Below the pieces are notes generated by a model. It was given only the letters and a program-made list of their open reading frames with translations, ran no database searches and was not told the origin of the DNA. 14,582 nucleotides of DNA from Flavobacteriaceae bacterium (GTDB taxonomy: Bacteria > Bacteroidota > Bacteroidia > Flavobacteriales > Flavobacteriaceae). Both the position numbers and the translations under genes were made by a program. Every line of letters begins with the position of its first letter. Position 1 is the stretch's first letter. Location: positions 1 through 14,582 of the forward strand of contig PAHL01000035.1 of assembly GCA_002711185.1 (NCBI GenBank), written 5' to 3'. Below are positions 1 through 7,316 of this stretch, in pieces.

Positions 1-330
1 GAGAGTCGACCTATAAGCTGGGTTCTGTTAAATGTAATCATTAATCTTGTATATTTGTCACCAAATATATCTAGCGGCCTACCCAAAAGCAGCGCGAGTA
101 ACACTTTAACTTTTCTATTTGGCCTTGCTCCGAGTGGGGTTTACAATGCCAGTAATATTACTACTACTGCGGTGAGCTCTTACCTCACCTTTTCACCCTT
201 ACAAAATAAATTGCGGTTTATTTTCTGTTGCACTTTCCGTAAGTTCACACTTCCCAGGCATTACCTGGCACTCTACTCTTTGGAGCCCAGACTTTCCTCT
301 TTATAAATAAAGCGATTACACAGTCGACTC
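1..330 (-). ncRNA. rnpB: RNase P RNA, bacterial class A
   Basis: This is the catalytic RNA of RNase P, which matures tRNA 5' ends. On the minus strand I can read the conserved core: GAGGAAAGTCTGGGCTCC near 275-295, GTAAGGGTGAAA, GTAAGAGC.CACCGC, GGAGCAAGGCCAAATAG, and the 3' block ACAGAACCCAGCTTATAGG. Helix P1 is an 8-bp perfect pairing of GAGTCGAC (330-323) with GTCGACTC (10-3), which sets both ends. P2 is TGTAATC pairing with GATTACA. P3 is reduced to a tiny hairpin (CTTTA/TAAAG), so at about 328 nt the RNA is shorter than the 377-nt E. coli RNA. The last few 3' nucleotides and any terminator lie at or beyond the window edge. It starts 21 bases after the rsmI stop on the same strand. Confidence 0.96.
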
Positions 331-336
331 AAACTA

Positions 337-365
337 ATTAAATATCAAAAACTATTTATTTGCAA
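337..365 (-). promoter_or_regulatory. Candidate rnpB promoter inside the end of rsmI
   Basis: On the minus strand TTGCAA (365-360) is followed by a 17-base spacer and TTTAAT (342-337), then six bases to the G at 330 where helix P1 of RNase P RNA begins. Spacing and the predicted +1 fit a sigma-70 promoter exactly. An overlapping extended -10 reading (TGA then TATTTA, 344-339) is also possible. The rsmI stop codon (354-352) lies in the spacer. AT-rich background makes chance matches common, so the call rests mainly on the fit to the RNA 5' end. Confidence 0.55.
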
Positions 366-1221
366 GATGAAGATATTTTTTATAAATCATATTTTTTTTA
401 ATTGAAAAATGCTTACAAGTAATTTTAATTGCTGAATTGTATATAACTTTGTTTTCCAAGAGTAGAATTATAAAATTTTCAACTTCTTCCTCTGAAATAT
501 TTACATCCATATCTTCTTCTTTTGGAATTATTATTGTAAACTCTCCTTTAATTTTTTCATTATTATTTTTTGAAAAATATTTAATCTGATTATCCAAATA
601 GTCATAATTTATATCTTCATGAATTTTTGTAATTTCTTTTGCAACTATAATTTTTTTTTTATAATTATAAATACTTTGTAAATCTTTTAGTGTTTTCAAA
701 AATCTATTTGGAGATTCAAAAAATATTAGTGAAATATTTCTATTTTTTTTTAAAATATCAGTTTTTTGGGCATTTTTTTTGGGCAAAAACCCAATAAATT
801 TAAAATCATCAGACGCAAAACCACTTGCGCTGATTGCAGCTATTATGGATGATGCTCCAGGAATTGGACAAACTCTAATATTTTTTCTATGCGCCTCAGA
901 TATAATAATATCTCCCGGGTCAGATATTGAGGGTGTTCCAGCATCCGATATTACAGATATACTTTTACCTTTTAGTAAAAGATTTATTAAAAAATTGCAT
1001 CTTTCTACTTCGTTATATTTATGATAACTGATTAATTTTGTTTTTATTCCATAAAAATTTAGCAATCTTTTGCTATGCCTTGTATTCTCAGTTGCTATAA
1101 TATAGGAGTTCGATAGAACTTCGATAGCCCTTTTAGTAATATCATTAATATTACCAATTGGAGTAGCGACGACATATAATATACCAAAATTAATTTTTTT
1201 ATTTTTATCAATATTATGCAA
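352..1221 (-). CDS. rsmI: 16S rRNA (cytidine1402-2'-O)-methyltransferase RsmI
   Basis: A SAM-dependent methyltransferase that 2'-O-methylates C1402 in the decoding centre of 16S rRNA. The 289-aa product has the family's N-terminal motif YVVATPIGNINDI (16-28), ATENTRHSKRLL (43-54), the ISDAGTPSISDPG loop (91-103) and PIPGASS (119-125), as in tetrapyrrole-methylase-fold proteins; the length is normal. The only canonical start is TTG at 1221-1219: an in-frame TAA lies two codons upstream and no ATG or GTG occurs before the conserved YVVATPIGN. AAAGG nine bases upstream supports the TTG. The first six bases overlap the divergent lpoA start. The gene carries several homopolymer A tracts (A10 on its coding strand at 660-651, A9 and A8 near 743-780). 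rnpB follows 21 bases downstream, an order common in gammaproteobacteria. Confidence 0.95.
   Translation of the reverse strand: MHNIDKNKKINFGILYVVATPIGNINDITKRAIEVLSNSYIIATENTRHSKRLLNFYGIKTKLISYHKYNEVERCNFLINLLLKGKSISVISDAGTPSISDPGDIIISEAHRKNIRVCPIPGASSIIAAISASGFASDDFKFIGFLPKKNAQKTDILKKNRNISLIFFESPNRFLKTLKDLQSIYNYKKKIIVAKEITKIHEDINYDYLDNQIKYFSKNNNEKIKGEFTIIIPKEEDMDVNISEEEVENFIILLLENKVIYNSAIKITCKHFSIKKNMIYKKYLHLANK
1151..1180 (+). promoter_or_regulatory. Candidate promoter for lpoA and the FAD oxidoreductase
   Basis: A perfect TATAAT at 1175-1180 is preceded, across an 18-base spacer, by TTACCA (1151-1156; four of six matches to the -35 consensus). Transcription would start near 1187, giving a leader of about 29 bases to the ATG at 1216. 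It lies within rsmI coding sequence, which is required because the two divergent genes have no gap between them. TATAAT by chance is not rare at this base composition. Confidence 0.4.
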
Positions 1222-2493
1222 ATTTTAAAACCTTTTATAAGCAGCAATTCCTTAAAATATCTTATAATAACAATATTAAGTATATTGCTTTACGCTTGTA
1301 ATTCAAATTATATAAAAATTACATCGGATACTCCACTTGATAAAGATATTTCTGAAAAACCTGAGATCAGCGAGACCCAAATAAATATTGATGAGTTATT
1401 AATAGAGAAGGAAATTATTCAGTCTTCAGACAATTTTAACTTAAAAAAAATTGCTATTTTATTACCAATGACTGGTAAATATTCTAAAATTGGGAAAGCA
1501 ATATTTGAAGGTGTTGAATTAGAATTAAATAATAAAAATAATAGTCCAAAATTAACTATACATGATACCGGCGACAAAAATATAAACTTAAAAAAAGTTT
1601 ACAATGAAATGCTTGAAAAAGATTATGACTATATAATTGGTCCATTGCGCAAAGATCTTATTAAAAAGATTTTAAGCTATAGTTCGCAAAAACTTCCAAT
1701 CTTAACTCTTAATTATTTAAATGATCAAAGAAAAATTAAGCCAAGCGTCTACCAATTTGGTTTGCTTCCAGAAGACGAATCAATATGTATTGCTGAAAAA
1801 GCTATAATTGACGGAAATAATAATGCGTCTATATTTTACCCAGATAATTCCTGGGGAAAAAGAATAGCTGAATCCTTTAGTCTAAGATATAAAGAGCTAG
1901 GTGGTAAAATTATTGATACCTCAATATATGATGAAGATGACGAAAAAAATAATATCTCGATAAGGAATCTTTTAAAAATAGAAGATAGTATAAAAAGAAA
2001 AAAACATTTAGAGAATGTGTTAAAAATAAAACTTCAATATAAACCCTTTATCTCAAATAATTTGGATATGATTTTTTCTGTTGGTACTTCAAAAGATATG
2101 AGAGTTATTAAACCCCAATTTAACTTTAATTATGCAGAAGATATTCCATTTTATTCAACTTCACACATTTACGATGGAGTTTATAATAAGCAAAAGAATC
2201 AAGATTTGAATAATATAAAATTTTGCGATATTCCATGGCTCTACAACGATAAAAATGCAGAAATTAAAAGTATATTAAAAGAAAATTCCGATAAAAAAGA
2301 TTTATTTCGATTTGTAGCTATTGGTATGGATGCTATAAAAATCATATATAATATAAATAAGCTCAAAGACAATAAAAATAAATTCATGCTAGGGGATACA
2401 GGATATTTACAACTAGACGAATTTAATAAAGTTAGAAGACACTTAGTCATTGTAAAATTTAAGAATGGCAAGGCAAAACAAATTCCTTTTTAA
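1216..2493 (+). CDS. lpoA: LpoA/LppC-family lipoprotein, penicillin-binding protein activator
   Basis: In E. coli, LpoA is an outer-membrane lipoprotein that reaches through the periplasm to stimulate the peptidoglycan synthase PBP1A. Here the N-terminus has a lipoprotein signal: a hydrophobic segment (about 15-27) and lipobox LYAC with Cys28. The +2 residue is Asn rather than Asp, consistent with outer-membrane sorting. Residues about 56-425 match the family's two-lobed periplasmic-binding-protein-like domain: IAILLPMTGKYSKIGKAI (58-75), then YIIGPL, LTLNYL, FGLLPEDE, and the later IKPQF..NYAEDIPFYSTSHIYDG block. At 425 aa it lacks the N-terminal helical TPR domain of the E. coli protein (678 aa, from memory), leaving only a short linker. 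The start has no Shine-Dalgarno, and no other ATG, GTG or TTG precedes the signal peptide. It lies next to rsmI as in many gammaproteobacteria. The family is secure; the PBP partner is inferred. Confidence 0.85.
   Translation: MQILKPFISSNSLKYLIITILSILLYACNSNYIKITSDTPLDKDISEKPEISETQINIDELLIEKEIIQSSDNFNLKKIAILLPMTGKYSKIGKAIFEGVELELNNKNNSPKLTIHDTGDKNINLKKVYNEMLEKDYDYIIGPLRKDLIKKILSYSSQKLPILTLNYLNDQRKIKPSVYQFGLLPEDESICIAEKAIIDGNNNASIFYPDNSWGKRIAESFSLRYKELGGKIIDTSIYDEDDEKNNISIRNLLKIEDSIKRKKHLENVLKIKLQYKPFISNNLDMIFSVGTSKDMRVIKPQFNFNYAEDIPFYSTSHIYDGVYNKQKNQDLNNIKFCDIPWLYNDKNAEIKSILKENSDKKDLFRFVAIGMDAIKIIYNINKLKDNKNKFMLGDTGYLQLDEFNKVRRHLVIVKFKNGKAKQIPF
1231..1235 (-). promoter_or_regulatory. Ribosome binding site deciding the rsmI TTG start
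   Basis: AAAGG on the minus strand lies nine bases upstream of the TTG at 1221-1219. It is the only Shine-Dalgarno-like sequence near the 5' end of rsmI. It lies inside codons 6-7 of the divergent lpoA gene. Confidence 0.5.
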
Positions 2494-2497
2494 CAAT

Positions 2498-3871
2498 ATG
2501 CTAAAAAAAAAACATATAAAATTTTTTGAACGTTTATTACCAAAAGATTATATTTACAGCGAGCCAGGTGACTGTTGGGCATACGGTTACGATAATAGTA
2601 AAATACATGTGATGCCCGAATGTGTTTTGTTTGCAGAAAATAAAACGCAAGTGCAAGAAATTGTGAAATATTGTTATCTGAATAATATTCCTATTACTTC
2701 AAGAGGAAGAGGAACTGGAAATACTGGTGGATCTGTCCCAATAGATAATAGCATTGTTTTATCGCTGGAAAAAATGAATGAAGTTATTGAAATTGATATT
2801 GAGAATAGACTTGCAATTGTTCAACCCGGTGTAATTAATAAAACATTACAAGATTCATTAAAGAAAATTAATTTTTTTTGGGGTCCTGACCCTTCAAGTT
2901 TGGATTATTCTACAATAGGCGGAAATATAGCAAATAATTCAGCAGGCCCCAGAGCTATAAAATATGGAACTCCTAGAGATAATATTCTCGGTTTAGAGTT
3001 TGTATCAGGTACTGGCGATCTACACAAAACAGGAGTAAAAACATCAAAAGGTGTAGTTGGATTAGATTTGACAAGAATTTTTATTGGCTCTGAAGGAGTT
3101 TTAGGGATATTAACAGAAGCAACATTAAAAATACTTCCTTTAAATGATTCAATTAAAACGATTGAAATAACTTTTGATAATATTGACGACGCTTCACAAT
3201 GCATTATCAATTTAATGACTCAACCTATAGCACCTTATAAGCTAGAATTTATCGATAAGGAATCAATAAAATTGATAAATACTATAAAAAAAAATCATTA
3301 TGATAAAAATACAAATTCTGCAGTACTTCTTGAAATAGATGGCCAAAGCGAATATATAGGTTTTATGCTTGAAAAAATTTTAAAAGTAATTAAAGAAAAT
3401 AATCATAAAAGAATTACTATTGCTGAAGATACATCAGAAATAGACAAGTTATGGGCGGCTAGAAAATCTTTATCGCCTGCATTAAGAGAATTGGGTGGTT
3501 ATAAAATAAATGAAGATATTGTTGTGCCTATTTCTAAATTAAAAGAATTTCTTAAGTCCTTAGAAAGAATATCAAAAAAATATAACATAAAAATTGTAAA
3601 TTTTGGTCACGCCGGTAATGGGAATATTCATGTAAATTTATTATTCGAGACGGAAGAGGAAAAAAAATCTGAAAATTCAAAAAAATGCCTTGACGAGATT
3701 TTTAATTTGGTAATTAAATTAGAGGGAACTTTATCTGGAGAACATGGTATTGGGGTTATTAAAAAACAATACATTAAAAAAGAGATAGACAAAAATACAT
3801 TAAAGCTTATGCAAGATATCAAGAAACAATTTGATCCTAAAAATATATTAAATCCAAATAAATCTATTTAA
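2498..3871 (+). CDS. FAD-binding oxidoreductase, GlcD / D-2-hydroxyacid dehydrogenase family
   Basis: A flavoenzyme of the VAO/PCMH type that oxidises a D-2-hydroxy acid (D-lactate, glycolate or D-2-hydroxyglutarate are the family's usual substrates). The 457-aa product has the FAD-binding type-4 domain with TSRGRGTGNTGGSVP (67-81), GPDPSSLDYSTIGGNIANNS (129-148), YGTPRDN (156-162) and FIGSEGVLGILTEATLKILP (195-214). The C-terminal FAD-oxidase domain has the metal-site motifs HAGNGNIH (371-378) and GEHGIG (414-419). There is no fused Fe-S domain, so electrons must go to a separate acceptor. I chose ATG 2498 because homologues begin about 20 residues before the WAYGYDNS block and it avoids overlapping lpoA; ATG 2465 is an 11-codon-longer alternative overlapping lpoA by 29 bases. 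Neither has a clear ribosome site. An A10 tract (2503-2512) covers codons 3-5. The stop overlaps the sspA stop. The substrate cannot be set from sequence. Confidence 0.88.
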   Translation: MLKKKHIKFFERLLPKDYIYSEPGDCWAYGYDNSKIHVMPECVLFAENKTQVQEIVKYCYLNNIPITSRGRGTGNTGGSVPIDNSIVLSLEKMNEVIEIDIENRLAIVQPGVINKTLQDSLKKINFFWGPDPSSLDYSTIGGNIANNSAGPRAIKYGTPRDNILGLEFVSGTGDLHKTGVKTSKGVVGLDLTRIFIGSEGVLGILTEATLKILPLNDSIKTIEITFDNIDDASQCIINLMTQPIAPYKLEFIDKESIKLINTIKKNHYDKNTNSAVLLEIDGQSEYIGFMLEKILKVIKENNHKRITIAEDTSEIDKLWAARKSLSPALRELGGYKINEDIVVPISKLKEFLKSLERISKKYNIKIVNFGHAGNGNIHVNLLFETEEEKKSENSKKCLDEIFNLVIKLEGTLSGEHGIGVIKKQYIKKEIDKNTLKLMQDIKKQFDPKNILNPNKSI

Positions 3872-4479
3872 ATTTCACTTCTGATTTCTTCTTCTTGTTC
3901 TGAGAGATTCTCAGCAAAAGATTGTCTATCAAAAATTCTCTCCGCATACTTAAGAATTGGATTGCCACTTTTTGGCAGTTCGATTCCATATTCTGGCAAT
4001 CTCCAAAGTATAGGTGCAATACTACAATCTATAATACTAAAATCATCACTCAGAAAAAATTTGCTTCCTTGTAAAAAATTCAATGAAAGCATTAAATTTT
4101 CTTTTAATTTTAATTTAGCAGCTGAAGATTTTTTTTCACCACTTGACTTCACGTCGTCTAGCAATCCATATAAATCTTTTTCTATATAATGAAGAACCAT
4201 CCTTGTTTTTGCTCTAATAACAGGATCTACTGGCATTAATGGTGGGTGAGGAAATCTTTCATCAAGATATTCCATAATTACTCTTGACTCATAAAGTACA
4301 AGATTTCTATCGACAAATGTAGGTGTTGTATTGTTTGGATTTAAGGCAATCAAATCCTCGTTATTGTCAGATGGGTTCACATTTACTACTTTAAATACCA
4401 GGTCTTTTTCACCGAGAACAATTCTAACTCTATGGGATTGTGCGCAATTTGGATCTGAATAAAGCGTCATTGTATGCAT
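3868..4479 (-). CDS. sspA: Stringent starvation protein A, RNA polymerase-associated
   Basis: SspA is a glutathione-S-transferase-fold protein that binds RNA polymerase holoenzyme and modulates stationary-phase, stress and virulence transcription; it has no GST activity. The 203-aa product has a thioredoxin-like N-domain (MTLYSDPNCAQSHRVRIVL, 4-22; LNPNNTTPTFVDR, 46-58) and the SspA signature YLDERFPHPPLMP (71-83). This includes the PHP surface (77-79) that E. coli SspA uses to contact polymerase and sigma, followed by an all-helical C-domain. ATG 4479 has AGGA (4490-4487) seven bases upstream; ATG 4470 is a possible internal alternative. It follows petC by 41 bases, the arrangement seen in Pseudomonas and relatives. 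The usual downstream partner gene sspB is absent; instead the gene ends inside the stop codon of the convergent FAD enzyme. Confidence 0.93.
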   Translation of the reverse strand: MHTMTLYSDPNCAQSHRVRIVLGEKDLVFKVVNVNPSDNNEDLIALNPNNTTPTFVDRNLVLYESRVIMEYLDERFPHPPLMPVDPVIRAKTRMVLHYIEKDLYGLLDDVKSSGEKKSSAAKLKLKENLMLSLNFLQGSKFFLSDDFSIIDCSIAPILWRLPEYGIELPKSGNPILKYAERIFDRQSFAENLSEQEEEIRSEI

Positions 4480-4489
4480 AAGATTTTCC

Positions 4490-5248
<759 letters not shown>

Positions 5249-5252
<4 letters not shown>

Positions 5253-6646
5253 CCTGTTACCCTATCTGGAACTTCTTTTTCTTTATTTAGACTTGAATAC
5301 AAAGGAGACAAAGTCATAAATGCTACAAATATAATTACAGATATAAGACCAATTAAAACTGTAAAATAATTGTCAACAGAAATCCGCGAGATGTCATAAA
5401 CAGTGATTAGGAAAACAATAGATCCAGAAAAAATATAGCTAAATAAGACGTCTCTATTAGTACTATAAAAGAATAGCAAAGCAAAAAATATAAAATACAT
5501 CTCGCTAAATCTTAGCGCTAATGCACTATATAAAGGTGTTGGAGCCTTGACACCCAACCATCCTAATATTAAAAACCCTATGACAAAGGTGAACAAATTG
5601 ATTTTGAAGAGAGTGCTTCTGTATCTTATGGACTTTATTGGATTACTATCAATCCATGGCAAAAAGAATAGGATTACAATTGATAACAGCATTGCTAGGG
5701 CTCCAAATGCTGGATCGGGTATTGCTCTTAAAATTGAATAAAACGGTGTAAAATACCATACTGGTGCAATATGTTCAGGTGTTACTAAAGCATTAGCCGG
5801 TATAAAGTTTGCGTGCTCTAAGAAGTATCCGCCCATTTCTGGTATGAAGAAAACCGTAAGCGCAAATAAAAACAAAAAGACACCCATGCCTACAAAATCT
5901 TTTACTGTATAATATGGATGAAAAGGAATACCATCCAAAGGAACTCCATTTTCATCTTTATGTTTTTTTATTTCAACTCCATCAGGGTTATTTGACCCAA
6001 CAGTATGAAGTGCAGCAAGATGCAAAATCACTAGAAGAAGTATTACCATCGGCACAGCAACAATATGCAAAGCAAAAAATCTAGTTAAAGTTGGGTCTGA
6101 AATAGCAAAGTCACCTCTTATCCATACTCCTAACTCTGGACCGATAAATGGTATTGTAGTAAACAAGTTGATTATCACTTGTGCCCCCCAATAAGACATT
6201 TGACCCCAAGGTAACAAATATCCCATAAAGGCTTCTGCCATTAGTGCTAAATATATAAATACACCGAATAGCCAAATTAATTCCCTAGGCTTTTTGAAAG
6301 ATCCATACATCAAAGCTCTAAACATATGAAGATAAACCACTACAAAAAAAGCAGATGCTCCTGTGGAATGCATATATCTTATTAGCCAACCCAAGTTAAC
6401 ATCCCTCATTATGAACTCAACTGAATCAAATGCTAATTTAGCATCTGGCTTATAATGCATAGCCAAAAAAATACCTGTGAAAATCTGTAAAAAAAGAATC
6501 AGAAAAGCTAATGATCCAAAAAAATACCAAAAATTGAAATTTTTTGGAGCATAATAATGAGTTAAGTGGTCTCTAACAAAACTTAAAATTGGAAGTCTTT
6601 CATCCACCCAACCTATTACACCAGTTGCTTGATTTTTATCACTCAT
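5249..6646 (-). CDS. petB: Ubiquinol-cytochrome c reductase, cytochrome b (with extra C-terminal membrane hairpin)
   Basis: The membrane core of the bc1 complex, carrying haems bL and bH and the quinol oxidation and quinone reduction sites. The haem ligands are His93/His107 in one helix and His194/His209 in another. The Qo motif is PVWY (295-298) in place of PEWY; from memory this is the usual form in pseudomonads. Conserved segments include GYLLPWGQMSYWGAQVI (142-158) and HPYYTVKD (243-250). At 465 aa it is about 60 residues longer than the roughly 403-aa Pseudomonas protein as I recall it. The excess lies after LGVKAPTP (364-371) and before the normal tail VPDRVTG (459-465), and it contains about two additional hydrophobic helices (near 382-395 and 401-417) before the final one (about 428-447). 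The start lies three bases after the petA stop. Confidence 0.97.
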
Positions 6647-6649
6647 TTT

Positions 6650-7231
6650 TTAACCCTTTTTTATTAGCTCTTCTTTTGGTAATTCGCCAACCACAATTGT
6701 ATTGTCATCTTCAAATCTATACGGAGGCACTTTAAGATTTGCACCAGCTGGGCTTCCATTGCCAACTTTTCCAGCCATATCAAAATTTGACCCATGACAT
6801 GCACAGAAAAATTTATTCTCGCTCGGTTTATAAGCAGGATTACAACCCAAATGAGTACATACTCCCTCTAGAACAAGTATTTCTGGCTTTAGAGATCGAA
6901 ATTTGTTTTTTGCAAAATCTGGTTGTTGTTCTGTATTTTCTGACATTGGGTCTTTATGTTTATTTTCACTTGTGTTTATGCTGTCAAGCATATTTTTAGT
7001 TCTTTTGACAACCCAAATAGGCTTTTTCCTCCAAATTAAATCAATTTTTTCACCATCCTTTAAATTACTAATATCAACTTTAACTGGAGCCCCAGCAGCT
7101 TTTGCTTTTGAGCTTGGCGCCATGGAAGATAAGAAGGGCCATAGTGTTACTGCAGCTCCGGTTCCACCCACTATAGAGAGGCTGCTTGTCAAAAATTTTC
7201 TTCTACTGTTGTCGAGGTTGTCCTTGGACAT
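6650..7231 (-). CDS. petA: Ubiquinol-cytochrome c reductase, Rieske iron-sulfur subunit
   Basis: The mobile [2Fe-2S] subunit that accepts the first electron from ubiquinol in the bc1 complex. The 193-aa product begins with a twin-arginine signal (SRRKFL, 9-14) and an uncleaved hydrophobic anchor (about 15-36) with a small-residue hinge (KAKAAGAP, 42-49). The cluster boxes are CTHLGC (125-130) and CACHGS (143-148): Cys125, His127, Cys143 and His146 are the ligands, and Cys130/Cys145 the expected disulfide. A charged, low-complexity loop (about 85-110) precedes box one. ATG 7231 has AAGGA about ten bases upstream. It is the first gene of petABC-sspA and follows hisC after 85 bases that hold a candidate promoter. 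Confidence 0.97.
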   Translation of the reverse strand: MSKDNLDNSRRKFLTSSLSIVGGTGAAVTLWPFLSSMAPSSKAKAAGAPVKVDISNLKDGEKIDLIWRKKPIWVVKRTKNMLDSINTSENKHKDPMSENTEQQPDFAKNKFRSLKPEILVLEGVCTHLGCNPAYKPSENKFFCACHGSNFDMAGKVGNGSPAGANLKVPPYRFEDDNTIVVGELPKEELIKKG

Positions 7232-7261
7232 TGATAAAATTTCCTTATTGCACTACCTAAT

Positions 7262-7267
7262 ATTATA
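7262..7267 (-). promoter_or_regulatory. Candidate -10 element of the petABC-sspA promoter
   Basis: A perfect TATAAT on the minus strand in the 85-base gap between hisC and petA, giving a predicted start near 7255 and a leader of about 24 bases containing the petA ribosome site AAGGA. No good -35 hexamer exists at 16-18 bases (ATTATG at 7290-7285 with a 17-base spacer). A 13-bp palindrome sits exactly there instead, suggesting an activator-dependent or otherwise regulated promoter. Confidence 0.45.
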
Positions 7268-7281
7268 AACTGACGATATTC

Positions 7282-7294
7282 TAACATAATGTTA
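7282..7294. repeat. 13-bp perfect palindrome at the -35 position upstream of petA
   Basis: TAACAT-A-ATGTTA, six-base arms around one central base, centred at 7288, about 57 bases upstream of the petA start codon. Its place over the -35 region of the candidate petA promoter would suit an operator or activator site. In AT-rich intergenic DNA it could also be chance. No regulator family is identifiable. Confidence 0.5.
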
Positions 7295-7316
7295 AGTTTT
7301 TTTGTGCTAAAAATCT

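Noticed and set aside
213..216. GPGS instead of GPGN in HisD (residue positions 213-216) as a loss of function
   Set aside because: All zinc and catalytic residues are present; a single conservative change in this loop is not evidence of inactivity.
55..306. 83-codon open frame on the plus strand
   Set aside because: It is antisense to the RNase P RNA; the conserved RNA blocks and helices explain the sequence fully.
779..1024. 81-codon open frame on the plus strand inside rsmI
   Set aside because: It lies opposite the conserved RsmI motifs, has no ribosome site and resembles no family; an AT-rich shadow frame.
2905..3210. 101-codon minus-strand frame inside the FAD gene
   Set aside because: Antisense to the FAD-binding motifs, no family resemblance; coding is clearly on the plus strand.
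6903..7268. 121-codon plus-strand frame opposite petA
   Set aside because: Complement of the Rieske gene including its cluster motif region; it would run across the candidate petA promoter. No protein features.
7297..7316. Possible rho-independent terminator after hisC
   Set aside because: Only AT-rich self-complementarity (TTTTT near AAAAA) and no GC stem; too weak to call.
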